Of a stretch of DNA of 64,000 bases, positions 7,537 through 16,161 are shown piece by piece. The position numbers were made by a program, and so were the translations under genes. Position 1 is the first letter of the stretch. The number at the start of each line of letters is the position of its first letter. The notes beneath the pieces were generated by a model. The model worked only from the letters and a program-made list of their open reading frames with translations. It ran no database searches and was not told the origin of the DNA. Source of the stretch: Methylobacterium sp. E-045 (GTDB lineage: Bacteria > Pseudomonadota > Alphaproteobacteria > Rhizobiales > Beijerinckiaceae); assembly GCF_022829685.1 (NCBI RefSeq), contig NZ_JAKSYE010000087.1, positions 1 to 64,000 on the forward strand. Reading direction: 5' to 3'.

Positions 7537-7595
7537 GGCGTGCTCCGATCGAGGGAGGCGAGCATGGCGATGGCGTCTTGTGAGAGCTTTCGCAT
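7533..7595 (-). CDS. 20-codon reading frame coupled to the antidote gene
   Basis: ATG at 7595 opens a 20-residue frame (MRKLSQDAIAMLASLDRSTP) whose TGA overlaps the antidote ATG as ATGA. The position is where a toxin gene would be expected. The peptide does not resemble the end of a RelE/HigB toxin that I recognise. It may be a leader peptide, a toxin remnant or chance. Confidence 0.25.
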   Translation of the reverse strand: MRKLSQDAIAMLASLDRSTP

Positions 7596-7652
7596 GTGTT
7601 AGGGCAGCGACGGTTGACGTTCCGCCTTAACCGGGACGCGCGCTTCCCCTCT

Positions 7653-7690
7653 CTCCGCACGCGGGGAGAGGCGATGCGCGCGAACCGGCG
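7653..7690. repeat. GC-rich intergenic element, second copy of a sequence at 7138-7175
   Basis: The 38 bases align without gaps to 7138-7175 with roughly three quarters identity; both copies have a core ending GATGCGC and finish ACCGGCG or GACCGGCG. This copy contains the palindrome CTCTCCGCACGCGGGGAGAG. It looks like a dispersed chromosomal intergenic repeat; the pair brackets the lone antidote gene. Confidence 0.45.
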
Positions 7691-7732
7691 CGATGAACTG
7701 AGTGTCCCTGACACCGTCTGGCGCGCCGCCCC

Positions 7733-8014
7733 TTAGGCTGCCTTGCAGACGCGGATCTCGACGTGAAGGCCGACGGAGCCGAGCATGTTCACGAGGGAAT
7801 CGATCGCGAACAGATCGATCTTGCCGCGCATCAGATCCGAGACGCGCGGCTGCGTCACGCCGAGAATTTTGGCAGCTTCGGTCTGGCTCAGACCTTCGCC
7901 GGCAATGTGATTCTGCAAAGCGATCATGAGCGAAGAGCGAAGCTTCATGTTTTCGGCCTCGGCCGAACTGTCCTCGATTGCGTCCCAGACGCTCGTGAAT
8001 GCCTGCCCACTCAT
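7733..8014 (-). CDS. HigA/Xre-family antitoxin
   Basis: A 93-residue DNA-binding antitoxin with a central helix-turn-helix (GLSQTEAAKILGVTQPRVSD, about 41-60) of the COG5606 Xre type. Its ATG overlaps the toxin stop as ATGA (8011-8014), so the order is toxin then antitoxin, as in HigBA and other phage-derived Gp49-like modules. It should neutralise the upstream RelE-type toxin and, with it, repress the operon through the palindrome at 8361-8376. The pair lies leftward between GTA tail genes. Confidence 0.85.
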   Translation of the reverse strand: MSGQAFTSVWDAIEDSSAEAENMKLRSSLMIALQNHIAGEGLSQTEAAKILGVTQPRVSDLMRGKIDLFAIDSLVNMLGSVGLHVEIRVCKAA

Positions 8015-8352
8015 CGTGCCATGTCCCTGATCAAAGTCTCGTAGCGGCTTTTGGCGACCGCGATGTCCTTGGGACTCGTCTTCTGTGTCACTTTCTTGAA
8101 GCAATGCAAGACGAAGACGGAGTCCGCCAGCTTCGCGATGTAGATGACCCGGTAGGCCCCCGTCGCCTCGTGCAGGCGAATCTCTCGGACACCGATCCCG
8201 ATTGACGTCATCGGCTTCCAATCATCGGGTTCGTGACCGGACTGTACTCTGTCGAGCTGATGTCCGGCCTTGCGCCTGGCCGAAAGCGGAAACGCCCGGA
8301 GCTGATCGAGCGAGTTTCCGACAAACACGACGTCTTTGGATCGCTCGGCCAC
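8011..8352 (-). CDS. RelE/HigB-type toxin (phage Gp49-like)
   Basis: A 113-residue RelE/ParE-superfamily protein of the COG4679 group: an N-terminal helix region (SLDQLRAFPLSARRKAGHQL), then the beta core GVREIRLHEATGAYRVIYIA and ADSVFVLHCFKKVTQKT, with a C-terminal basic helix. Such toxins are ribosome-associated mRNA interferases. The length is normal and the conserved R-YRV-Y and F-KKT-KT pattern is intact, so the toxin looks functional. It is followed by its antitoxin with a 4-bp overlap and preceded by an operator-like inverted repeat 9 bases upstream. Confidence 0.85.
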   Translation of the reverse strand: MAERSKDVVFVGNSLDQLRAFPLSARRKAGHQLDRVQSGHEPDDWKPMTSIGIGVREIRLHEATGAYRVIYIAKLADSVFVLHCFKKVTQKTSPKDIAVAKSRYETLIRDMAR

Positions 8353-8360
8353 GCCTCTTT

Positions 8361-8376
8361 ATACAAGATTTTGTAT
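8361..8376. promoter_or_regulatory. Operator-like inverted repeat upstream of the toxin-antitoxin operon
   Basis: ATACAA (8361-8366) and TTGTAT (8371-8376) form a perfect inverted repeat with a 4-base spacer, just upstream of the leftward toxin start (8352). On the minus strand it runs into TATAAAG, a plausible -10 element. The local AT-rich patch stands out in GC-rich surroundings. Autorepression by the HigA-like antitoxin is inferred. Confidence 0.5.
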
Positions 8377-8434
8377 GGCGAGCCAAGGAGCGCGGCCGCG
8401 CCAAAACATCCCCTCCCTCCCGGAGACCTCCCGT

Positions 8435-11400
8435 ATGGCCACGCTCATCCTGCAGACGGCCGGGGCGGCCTTGGGGACGGCTTTGGGCGGCCCGATCGGC
8501 GGGGCCGTGCTCGGCACGCTGGGCGCCGTGGCCGGCGGCGCGATCGACACGGCCCTGTTCGGGTCGCGGGCCGGGCCGCGCGTCGTCGAAGGGCCGCGCC
8601 TCACCGATGTGGCCGGGCTCGCCTCCACGGAGGGCGAGCCGATCAAGCGGGTCTACGGCCGCGCCAAGGTCGGCGGGACGCTGATCTGGGCGACGCGCCC
8701 GCTGGAGGTCGCCAATACCAGCGTCCAGCGCGCCGCGTCCGGAGGCAAGGGCGGCGGCGGCCAGAAGACCGTGACCACCACCTATGCCTATTTCGCCGAT
8801 CTCGCGGTGGGGCTGTGCGAGGGCGAGATCGCCCATGTCCGCCGGGTCTGGGCCGATGGCCGCGAGATCGACCTCACCACCCTGACTTACCGCCTGCACC
8901 GGGGCGGCGCCGATCAGGCGCCGGATCCGCTCATCGTCGCCAAGGAGGGCGCCGACCGGGCGCCGGCCTATCGCGGCCTCGCCTATGTCGTGTTCGAGCG
9001 TCTGGCGCTCGCCGAGTTCGGCAACCGCGTGCCGCAGCTGGCCTTCGAGGTGATCCGCCCCGTGGAGGGGCTCGCGGGCATGATCCGCGCGGTCTGCCTC
9101 ATTCCCGGCTCCACGGAATTCGGCCTCGATCCCCGCCCGGTCGCCGAGGATGCGGGTTTCGGCGCCACCAAGGCCGCCAACCGGTTCCAGTTCCAGGAGG
9201 TGAGCGACGTCACCGCCTCCCTCGACGCCCTCCAGGCCTTGTGCCCGCGCCTCGCCCGAATCTCGGTGGTGACGAGCTGGTTCGGGAGCGACCTGCGCGC
9301 CGGCGCGTGCACGGTGACCCCCAAGGTCGACCGGCCGGACAAGGCGACCCTCGGCGACACCTGGAGCGTCGCCGGGCTGACCCGCGAGGAGGTGGAGACG
9401 GTCTCGACCGCGCCCGCGGGAGGCGCGGCCTATGGCGGCACGCCCTCCGATGCCGGCCTCGGCCGTCTCGTCGCCGAGCTGCGCCGCCGCGGCCTCGAGG
9501 TCGTGCTCTACCCGTTCGTGATGATGGACGTGCCCGCCGGCAACACCCTGCCCGATCCGCGCGACGCGGGCGCCGGCCGCCAGCCGCCCTATCCCTGGCG
9601 GGGGCGCATCACCTGTTCGCCGGCCCCCGGCCGGCCGGGCAGCCCGGACGGGACCGCCGCCGCGGCGGCGCAGGTGGAGGCCTTCTTCAACAATCCCGAC
9701 GGCTACCGCCGCTTCCTCCTGCATTACGCCGACCTCGCCGCCGCCTGGGCGGCGGACGGGGTTTCGCTCTCCGGCTTCATCATCGGCAGCGAGTTCCCGA
9801 GCCTCACCCGCGTGCGGGGCGAGGACGGCGGCTATCCGGCGGTGGAGGCGTTCCGCACCCTCGCCCAGGAGGTGCGCACCCGCCTCGGGGCCGGCGTCGC
9901 CCTGGTCTATGCCGCCGACTGGACCGAGTACGGCGCCCATGTCCGCGACGGCGGCGCCACCGTGCGGTTTCCCCTCGACGCGCTGTTTGCCGATCCCGCC
10001 ATCGCGGCGGTGGGCATCGATTACTATCCGCCCATCAGCGACTGGCGCGACGGCGCCACCCATGCCGACCTCGCCGAGACCGACAGCCTCTACGACACGG
10101 CCTATCTGAAGCGCCGCCTCGGGGCCGGCGAGGCCTTCGACTGGTACTATGCCGATGATGCCGACCGGCGGGCGCAGCTGCGCACCCCCATCACCGACGG
10201 TGCGGCGGCCAAGCCCTGGATCTACCGGGCCAAGGACCTCGTCTCGTGGTGGTCGAACCCGCATCGGGAGCGCGACGGCGGGGTCGAGACCGGCACCACG
10301 GCCTGGGTTCCCCGATCCAAGCCGATCTGGCTCACCGAGATCGGCGTGCCCGCCGTGGACAGGGGCACCAACGGCCCCAACGTCTTTCCCGACGCGAAAT
10401 CCTCCGAGAACGCCGCCCCGCCCTTTTCCGCCAATACCCGCGACGACCTGATCCAGGCCCGCGGACTCACCGCCATCCTCACCCGCTTCGATGCGGCGCT
10501 GCCGGGTTTCGAGCCGGCTCACAACCCGGTCTCCCCCGTCTATGGCGGCCCGATGGTGTCGCCGGGCTCCGTTTTTGTCTGGTGCTGGGACGCGCGACCC
10601 TTCCCGGCCTTCCCGGATTTCGACACGGTCTGGGCGGATGCGGAGAACTGGTCCCTGGGTCACTGGATCACAGGACGGATCGAAGGGCTGGAGCTCGACC
10701 GTCTCATCGGCGCGATCCTCGCCGATCTCGGCATCACGGCACCGGCCCGGATCGCCGCCGATGCCTTCCTCGACGGCTACGTCATCGACCGGCCGATGTC
10801 GGCGCGCGGCGCCCTGGAGCCGCTCGCCCAGGTCTACGGGCTCGACGTCTCGGCGGTGGGGGGCCGGCTCGAGATTCGCGGCCCGCGCCGGGAGAGCCCG
10901 ATCATCCTGGCGGCCGCCGACCTCGTGCTCGCGGAGCGGGACCGGGCGCCCCTGAGCTTCGTCCGGGCCGAGGAATCCGAACTGCCCCGCGCGCTCACCC
11001 TCGCCTTCTGCGACGGGCAGAGCGCCGATTACCGGACCGCCACCGCCTCGGCGATCCGTCCCACCGGCCTGAGGCGGCGCGAGAGCCACGCCGACGCCCC
11101 CATCGTCACCCGCCGGGGGAGCGCCGAAGCGCTGGCCGAGGCGCTCCTCGACACGGCCATCGCCGGACGCGACAGCGCCGGTTTCGGGGTGAGCCCGCGC
11201 CGGATCGACCTGGTGCCCGGCGACCTCCTGGCCCTGCCCGGCGCGCCGCTGCCCCATCGGATCGTGCGGATCGCCGACAGCGCCGGCGCGCGGCGGATCG
11301 AGACCCGCGCGGTGCCGGCCCACGGCTCTCGCCTCGGCCCGAACCGAAGCCCCGACGACAGGGGATACCGGCCGCCCCCGTCCATGGCCGGGCGGCCCTT

Positions 11401-12343
11401 CGCCCGCGTCCTCGACCTGCCCGTGGACAGGGGCAGCCCGACGATCCTGCAATACCTCGCGGTCTCGGCCGATCCCTGGCCCGGCGAGACGGCCGTCTGG
11501 CGCTCGGCCGGGACCGACGGCCCCCTCGGCATGCACCGCACCGTCGATTATCCCGCCTGCCTCGGCGAGACCCTGACCCCGCTGCCGCCCGGACCGCTCT
11601 GGCGCTTCGACCGGGGAACCCGCCTCGATGTGCGCCTGCGCCATGCCGGTGCCCTGTCCTCGATCGCGGAGGGCGATGCGCTCTCGGGCGGCAACCTGTT
11701 CGCCCTCGTGGGCGAGGATGGTCGAATCGAGATCATCGCGGCGGCGGGCGCCGAACTGATCGGCCCCGGCACCTATCGCCTCAGTCGGCTTCTGCGCGGC
11801 CTGATGGGGAGCGAGGATCTCAGCCGGCGCGCGAATCCGCCCGGCTGCCTCGTGGTGCGCCTCGACGACGGGGCGGTCGTGCCCCTGCTGGACCGGCTCG
11901 ACGAGGCCGGCCGGCCGTTCCGCTACCGGATCGGGCCGGCCGCCCGCGACCCCGGCGATCCGAGCTATGTGGAGCTGCAGGCGAGCGCCGGCCTCCTGCC
12001 GCTTCGTCCGCTGGCACCCGTGCATCCGGCCGCGCGGCGGGAGGCCGACGGGATCCGGCTGTCCTGGCTCCGCCGGGCGCGGCGGGACGCGGATGGCTGG
12101 GAGCCGGTGGACATACCGCGGGACGAACCGGGCGAGACCTACCTCGTCGAGATCCACGCGGCGGACGGATCGACCCTGCGGACCGCCCGGACGACCGAGC
12201 CGGCGCTGCTCTACGCCAACGCCGACGAGAGCGCCGATTTCGGCGCGCCGCAGACCCTCCTCGACGTGAGCGTCGCCCAGGTCGGCACCGTCGCCGGACC
12301 CGGCCCGAGCCGCCGCGCCCTCCTGCCCGTGCGCTCCGCCTGA
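8435..12343 (+). CDS. GTA TIM-barrel-like tail-tip/host-specificity protein (gp15-like)
   Basis: About 1302 residues, the normal size for the large gene-transfer-agent tail protein. ATG 8435 is preferred over the upstream in-frame ATG at 8336 because it follows CGGAGACC and gives the family's typical start: a hydrophobic Gly/Ala-rich segment (MATLILQTAGAALGTALGGP). The middle contains the glycoside-hydrolase-like TIM-barrel region (SGFIIGSEFPSLTRVRG; VGIDYYPPISDW; KPIWLTEIGVP), followed by a phage tail-protein domain and beta-rich C-terminus. It forms part of the tail tip and probably contacts the recipient envelope. The frame is intact, but the gene is separated from gp14 by toxin-antitoxin genes and repeats, so assembly competence is doubtful. 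Confidence 0.9.
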   Translation: MATLILQTAGAALGTALGGPIGGAVLGTLGAVAGGAIDTALFGSRAGPRVVEGPRLTDVAGLASTEGEPIKRVYGRAKVGGTLIWATRPLEVANTSVQRAASGGKGGGGQKTVTTTYAYFADLAVGLCEGEIAHVRRVWADGREIDLTTLTYRLHRGGADQAPDPLIVAKEGADRAPAYRGLAYVVFERLALAEFGNRVPQLAFEVIRPVEGLAGMIRAVCLIPGSTEFGLDPRPVAEDAGFGATKAANRFQFQEVSDVTASLDALQALCPRLARISVVTSWFGSDLRAGACTVTPKVDRPDKATLGDTWSVAGLTREEVETVSTAPAGGAAYGGTPSDAGLGRLVAELRRRGLEVVLYPFVMMDVPAGNTLPDPRDAGAGRQPPYPWRGRITCSPAPGRPGSPDGTAAAAAQVEAFFNNPDGYRRFLLHYADLAAAWAADGVSLSGFIIGSEFPSLTRVRGEDGGYPAVEAFRTLAQEVRTRLGAGVALVYAADWTEYGAHVRDGGATVRFPLDALFADPAIAAVGIDYYPPISDWRDGATHADLAETDSLYDTAYLKRRLGAGEAFDWYYADDADRRAQLRTPITDGAAAKPWIYRAKDLVSWWSNPHRERDGGVETGTTAWVPRSKPIWLTEIGVPAVDRGTNGPNVFPDAKSSENAAPPFSANTRDDLIQARGLTAILTRFDAALPGFEPAHNPVSPVYGGPMVSPGSVFVWCWDARPFPAFPDFDTVWADAENWSLGHWITGRIEGLELDRLIGAILADLGITAPARIAADAFLDGYVIDRPMSARGALEPLAQVYGLDVSAVGGRLEIRGPRRESPIILAAADLVLAERDRAPLSFVRAEESELPRALTLAFCDGQSADYRTATASAIRPTGLRRRESHADAPIVTRRGSAEALAEALLDTAIAGRDSAGFGVSPRRIDLVPGDLLALPGAPLPHRIVRIADSAGARRIETRAVPAHGSRLGPNRSPDDRGYRPPPSMAGRPFARVLDLPVDRGSPTILQYLAVSADPWPGETAVWRSAGTDGPLGMHRTVDYPACLGETLTPLPPGPLWRFDRGTRLDVRLRHAGALSSIAEGDALSGGNLFALVGEDGRIEIIAAAGAELIGPGTYRLSRLLRGLMGSEDLSRRANPPGCLVVRLDDGAVVPLLDRLDEAGRPFRYRIGPAARDPGDPSYVELQASAGLLPLRPLAPVHPAARREADGIRLSWLRRARRDADGWEPVDIPRDEPGETYLVEIHAADGSTLRTARTTEPALLYANADESADFGAPQTLLDVSVAQVGTVAGPGPSRRALLPVRSA

Positions 12344-12370
12344 GCGACCCGACCGACCCGGAGTCACCCC

Positions 12371-13936
12371 ATGTCGCTGACGACTGACAACCTGGCCCTG
12401 CCGCTGATCGCGGCGGCGCAGGCGGGAAAACACGTCACCCACAACGAGGCCCTGGTGATCCTCGACAGGCTCGTGCAGCTCGCCTGCCTCGACAAGGACC
12501 TGACGGCGCCGCCGCCCGACCCCGTGGAGGGAGACCGCTACCTCGTCGCCGGCGCCGCACCCACCGGCGCCTGGACCGGGCTCTCCGGCCGCATCGTCCA
12601 TTTCCACGACGGGGTCTGGGACGGGCTGGCGCCGCGGGCCGGATGGCTCGCCTATCTGGCCGACGAGGACGCCTTCTACCGCTTCGACGGCACCGCCTGG
12701 ACCGTCCTCTCCGGGACGATCTCCGCGTTGCAGAACCTCGCCCTCCTCGGCCTCGGCACCCAGGCGGATGCGGAGAACCCGTTCTCGGCCAAGCTCAACA
12801 AGGCCCTGTGGACGGCGCGTGCCACGGCAGAGGGCGGCAGCGGCGACCTGCGGTTCGCCCTGAACAAGGCTGCCATCGGCAACGTCCTGTCGCTGCTCCT
12901 GCAGACGGGCTTCTCCGGCCGCGCCGAGATCGGCCTCGTCGGCGACGACAGCCTGACGGCAAAGGTCTCGGCGGACGGCAACACCTGGAGCCACGCCTGG
13001 CGGGCGCTGGGGAATAACGGCTACGTCGGGTTCGGTTCGGCTGCGGCGCCCGGCGGCCCGGTGCCGACCGCCCCGCTCTTCGTCTCGGGTTCGTCGACGT
13101 CCGCCCTGCTCCAGCTCGAATGCTACAGCGCCGGCTCGCCGGTGGCCAACATCACCGCACGCATCGCCCGCGGCACCCCGGCGGCCCCCACCGGCATCCT
13201 CGCCGGCGACCGGTTCTTCGGCTTCTTCGGCCGGGGCTACCAGGCGACGGGCGGGTTTTCCGGCAACATGGTCACCTTCAACGGCGTCGCCGAGGAAGAT
13301 TTCACGGCCACGGCTCAGGGCACGCTGGTGGATTTCCAGACCACGGAGATCGGCACGAGCACGCGCCGCTCCGTGGTCAAGTTCAGGGGCAACGGCGCCC
13401 TCGAACTCGTCTCCCGCACCGGCACGCCGGCACAAGGCCTCGCGCCCGGGCAGATCCTGTTCGACGGCACCGCCGCCGCGTTCAAGGGCCATAACGGGAC
13501 GCGCTGGTCCCGCCTCACGAACCTGCCCCGGTTCGCCGCCTCCATGAGCGCGAACACGACGATTCCGGCGGACACCTGGACCAAGGTGGCGTTCAACACC
13601 GCCGACGTGAACGACCAGGGCGCGTTCGTGCCCGCGACGAACCGGTTCGTCGCACCCGAGGACGGCACCTACACGTTCGGCGCGGGCCTCGCCTACCGCA
13701 GGATCGGCAGTGCGTCGCCCACCGCGCTCCAGGCCCGGTTCTACCGCAACGGCGCGGCGTCCCCGCGCGCCCGGGCGGGCGTGACCGGTCTCGTGGACGG
13801 CGTCTCGACCCTCGCCCTCACGGCGACCCTCGCCCTGGCCGCGGGCGACACGGTGGAGGTGTTCGCGCATGTCACCGGCGCCGATGGGGGCATCCTCGCC
13901 GCCGACACGGCGTTCTGGGGCCTCGCCCTGCCCTGA
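12371..13936 (+). CDS. DUF2793 domain protein, GTA/phage tail-associated
   Basis: A 521-residue protein. The N-terminal 110 residues form a DUF2793 domain (LPLIAAAQAGKHVTHNEALV; the VEGDRYLV segment; the DAFYRFDGTAW repeat-like end). The middle resembles fibre or spike material rich in Gly, Ala and Thr, and the last 130 residues (from about AASMSANTTIPADTWTKVAF) look like a C1q/TNF-like jelly-roll tip found at the end of phage fibres. It follows the tail-tip gene by 27 bases and is probably co-transcribed. The likely role is surface recognition or a tail accessory; the C-terminal domain call is by pattern only. Confidence 0.8.
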   Translation: MSLTTDNLALPLIAAAQAGKHVTHNEALVILDRLVQLACLDKDLTAPPPDPVEGDRYLVAGAAPTGAWTGLSGRIVHFHDGVWDGLAPRAGWLAYLADEDAFYRFDGTAWTVLSGTISALQNLALLGLGTQADAENPFSAKLNKALWTARATAEGGSGDLRFALNKAAIGNVLSLLLQTGFSGRAEIGLVGDDSLTAKVSADGNTWSHAWRALGNNGYVGFGSAAAPGGPVPTAPLFVSGSSTSALLQLECYSAGSPVANITARIARGTPAAPTGILAGDRFFGFFGRGYQATGGFSGNMVTFNGVAEEDFTATAQGTLVDFQTTEIGTSTRRSVVKFRGNGALELVSRTGTPAQGLAPGQILFDGTAAAFKGHNGTRWSRLTNLPRFAASMSANTTIPADTWTKVAFNTADVNDQGAFVPATNRFVAPEDGTYTFGAGLAYRRIGSASPTALQARFYRNGAASPRARAGVTGLVDGVSTLALTATLALAAGDTVEVFAHVTGADGGILAADTAFWGLALP

Positions 13937-14039
13937 ACCGCCCGGAAGGAGGCGTCCTCTTCTCGGCGAGCGGCGCCTTGACCGGTTCGCGCGTCGCCGG
14001 ACGACGCGCCTCCCCCCGTTTCCAAACCCGGAGTGAACC

Positions 14040-15326
14040 ATGGACCTCAGCGCCATCGGCCGTGCCGTGCTCGTCGCCCGCGAGGGACGGCGCCTCGATG
14101 CCTACCGCGATTCCGTCGGCATCTGGACCATCGGCATCGGCCATACCGGCGCGGCGGGGCCACCCGCGGTGACGCCGGGCCTGCGCCTGACGGCGGCGGA
14201 CTGCGACGCCGTCTTCGCCCGCGATGTCGTCCGCTTCGTGCGCGCCGTCGCGGCGGTGGCGCCCGCCGATCTGCCCGACCATGCCTTCGATGCCCTGGTC
14301 TCCCTCTGCTTCAACATCGGCGAGGGCGCGTTCCGTCGCTCGACCGTCGTGCGGCGCCTGAAGGCCGGTGACCGGGCGGGCGCCGCCGAGGCGATCCTGA
14401 TGTGGAACCGGCCCTCCTCCCTGTTCCCGCGCCGACGGGCCGAATACGACCAGTTCCGGACGCCCTACGCGACCGCCCTGCCGCGCGCGCGCTCCACCGA
14501 TCCCACAGCGATCCCGTGCCCGGCCGAAGCGGCAGCGCTGCCGGCCGGCCCGGTGCCGGGGCGCCCCGAAGAGCGGCCGGAGGAGCGGCCGGGGATCGTT
14601 CCGGGCACGGTCCTCGGCTCGGAGCGCCGCCCCCTTCCCCGCGCGCCCTCGGTGCGGTCCGCGCCGCCCCAGCGGAGCACCGCGCCCGCCCCCCGCCGGG
14701 GCCTGGGCGCGCCTCAAGGCCTCGTTCCGGGCTCTGTTCGGGCCCTTCGCCCGAACCTGATCGGCCCCGTTTGCTCCCGTCCCGCAGTCCCGGAGATCGC
14801 CATGACATCCTCGTCCTTCGTCCTGACCGTCCTTGCCGCGCTCCTCTCCTCCTGCGCCGCCGCGCCCTGCATGGCCTCGTCCCCGGACGCCGCCATCCTC
14901 CTGCCGTGGGGCGACGCCGCGATCGCGCTCGCCCAACTGATCACCGCCTTCCTGGTGCCGCTCGCCATCACCGCCGCGACCGCTGCCGTGGCGCGGATCG
15001 CCGGCCCGTTGCAGGTGCTGATCACCACCTCCCTCGTGGAGCGCCTCGTGCGCAATGTCGGCGATTACGCGGTCAACGCGGTCGCCGGCGCGGTACGCGG
15101 GCGGACCCTGTCCGTGCCTGTGGGGTCGGCGGTGATCGCGCAGGCGGTCCAGCGGGCGCTCGACCAGGCGCCGGCCTGGCTGGTGACGGCGGCGGGCGGG
15201 GCGGAGGGTCTCGCGGAAAAGGTCTTCCGCAGCCTGCCCCTCGACGAGGAGGCCACCACCGGCAACACCCTGCCCCCCGCCCTCGACGCCCTGCGGGCGG
15301 GCCGGGACCGGGTATCGCCGACCTGA
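14040..15326 (+). CDS. GH24 phage-type lysozyme continuing in frame into a membrane domain
   Basis: Residues 1-150 are a T4-type lysozyme domain: Glu in VAREGRRL, Asp in AYRD and Thr in WTIGIGHT, spaced as in the E-D-T catalytic triad, plus SLCFNIGEGAF. A Pro/Arg/Ala-rich linker (about 150-250) follows. From residue 255 there is a separate module starting MTSSSFVLTVLAALLSSCAA, with two hydrophobic segments. That internal ATG (14802) has its own GGAG ribosome-binding site, so the region may be two genes lacking a stop between them or a true fusion. The second half resembles small membrane proteins of phage lysis cassettes. The expected role is peptidoglycan cleavage in particle release or entry. 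Confidence 0.75.
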   Translation: MDLSAIGRAVLVAREGRRLDAYRDSVGIWTIGIGHTGAAGPPAVTPGLRLTAADCDAVFARDVVRFVRAVAAVAPADLPDHAFDALVSLCFNIGEGAFRRSTVVRRLKAGDRAGAAEAILMWNRPSSLFPRRRAEYDQFRTPYATALPRARSTDPTAIPCPAEAAALPAGPVPGRPEERPEERPGIVPGTVLGSERRPLPRAPSVRSAPPQRSTAPAPRRGLGAPQGLVPGSVRALRPNLIGPVCSRPAVPEIAMTSSSFVLTVLAALLSSCAAAPCMASSPDAAILLPWGDAAIALAQLITAFLVPLAITAATAAVARIAGPLQVLITTSLVERLVRNVGDYAVNAVAGAVRGRTLSVPVGSAVIAQAVQRALDQAPAWLVTAAGGAEGLAEKVFRSLPLDEEATTGNTLPPALDALRAGRDRVSPT

Positions 15327-15360
15327 ATCGCGTTCCCGGGGCAGCGGGAGGGAGGATCCC

Positions 15361-15711
15361 ATGGACAGGATCACGCTCGAAGCCGTCCGCCTGCTGTTCT
15401 CGGAGGAGGGTGCGGGCTGGATCGTCGCCACGCTTCTCGGCTTGGCCTGCCTGCACCTCTACCGGGAGGTGGGCCGCTCCCAGGAGGCCCGTATCGGCGA
15501 TGCCGGCGCCACCGCGACGGCTTTGGAACGGGCCTCCCAGGCGAATTCCGCCGTGGCGCTGGCCATCGAGAGCCGGACGCGGGTGCTCGAAGACCTGTCC
15601 CGTCTCGCGAGCGAGATCGCGCGCGGCGTCGACCGCAGCGACGAGCGGGCGCGGGAGAAGTTCGACGAAATCCTGCGCCGCCTGTCGGACACCCGCCACG
15701 ACGGCCGATGA
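15361..15711 (+). CDS. Small membrane protein, holin-like
   Basis: A 116-residue protein with one transmembrane segment (about 19-34, GWIVATLLGLACLHLY) and a long C-terminal amphipathic helix (ALERASQANSAVALAIESRT onward) likely to be coiled coil. A strong GGGAGGATC ribosome-binding site precedes ATG 15361. Its position after a lysozyme in a tail/lysis cassette suggests a holin or holin partner, but size and topology are the only support. Confidence 0.45.
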   Translation: MDRITLEAVRLLFSEEGAGWIVATLLGLACLHLYREVGRSQEARIGDAGATATALERASQANSAVALAIESRTRVLEDLSRLASEIARGVDRSDERAREKFDEILRRLSDTRHDGR

Positions 15712-15832
15712 CGCTCGGGGCCGGTTCGCGTCGCAGAGCCGGGGGTCGCGTCCGCGAAGCCTGCCGAGCGCCATCGCGCGCAACGATGGCCCCGACCCTT
15801 TCCCCAACGTACCCTCCCTCGGAGAATGCCCG

Positions 15833-16018
15833 ATGACCCGCCTCTTCCCGTCCTCCTCGCGGCTGAGCGCCGCCTCCGGCCGCCTCCGGGCCGCCGAGAC
15901 CCGTTTCGAGCGCTCGATGACCGACCTGTGCCGGGCGGCCCTCGACCATATCGACCGTCAGCACCTCCTCGGCCTCGTCCTGCAGCGCCTCGTCGCGCAG
16001 CGCGCCGGCCCCTCGTGA
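15833..16018 (+). CDS. Small hypothetical protein at the end of the GTA-like cluster
   Basis: A 61-residue basic protein starting at ATG 15833, preceded by CGGAGAATGCCCG. It is predicted helical, rich in Arg, Leu and Ala, with no signal peptide or known motif. It lies 121 bases after the holin-like gene on the same strand and ends 143 bases before the PepSY-like gene. I do not recognise a family; the clear ribosome-binding site is the main support for its being real. Confidence 0.4.
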   Translation: MTRLFPSSSRLSAASGRLRAAETRFERSMTDLCRAALDHIDRQHLLGLVLQRLVAQRAGPS

Positions 16019-16161
16019 CGCCCCCGTCCGGGAACCGGATGGCGTGCCATCGGCTTGCCCGCTCACCGCGTGTCGCGCCACGATCCGATCCGTCGGACAC
16101 GGAGCCCGGCAGGCCCCGCATTCAGGGCGCATTCAGTGCCCGAAGACCATTAACTCGGCTC

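Noticed and set aside
8222..14056. A very long (1944-codon) open frame on the minus strand
   Set aside because: It is the antisense of intact tail, DUF2793 and toxin genes; composition is Arg/Gly/Ala-rich repeats typical of reversed GC-rich coding DNA, with no domain.
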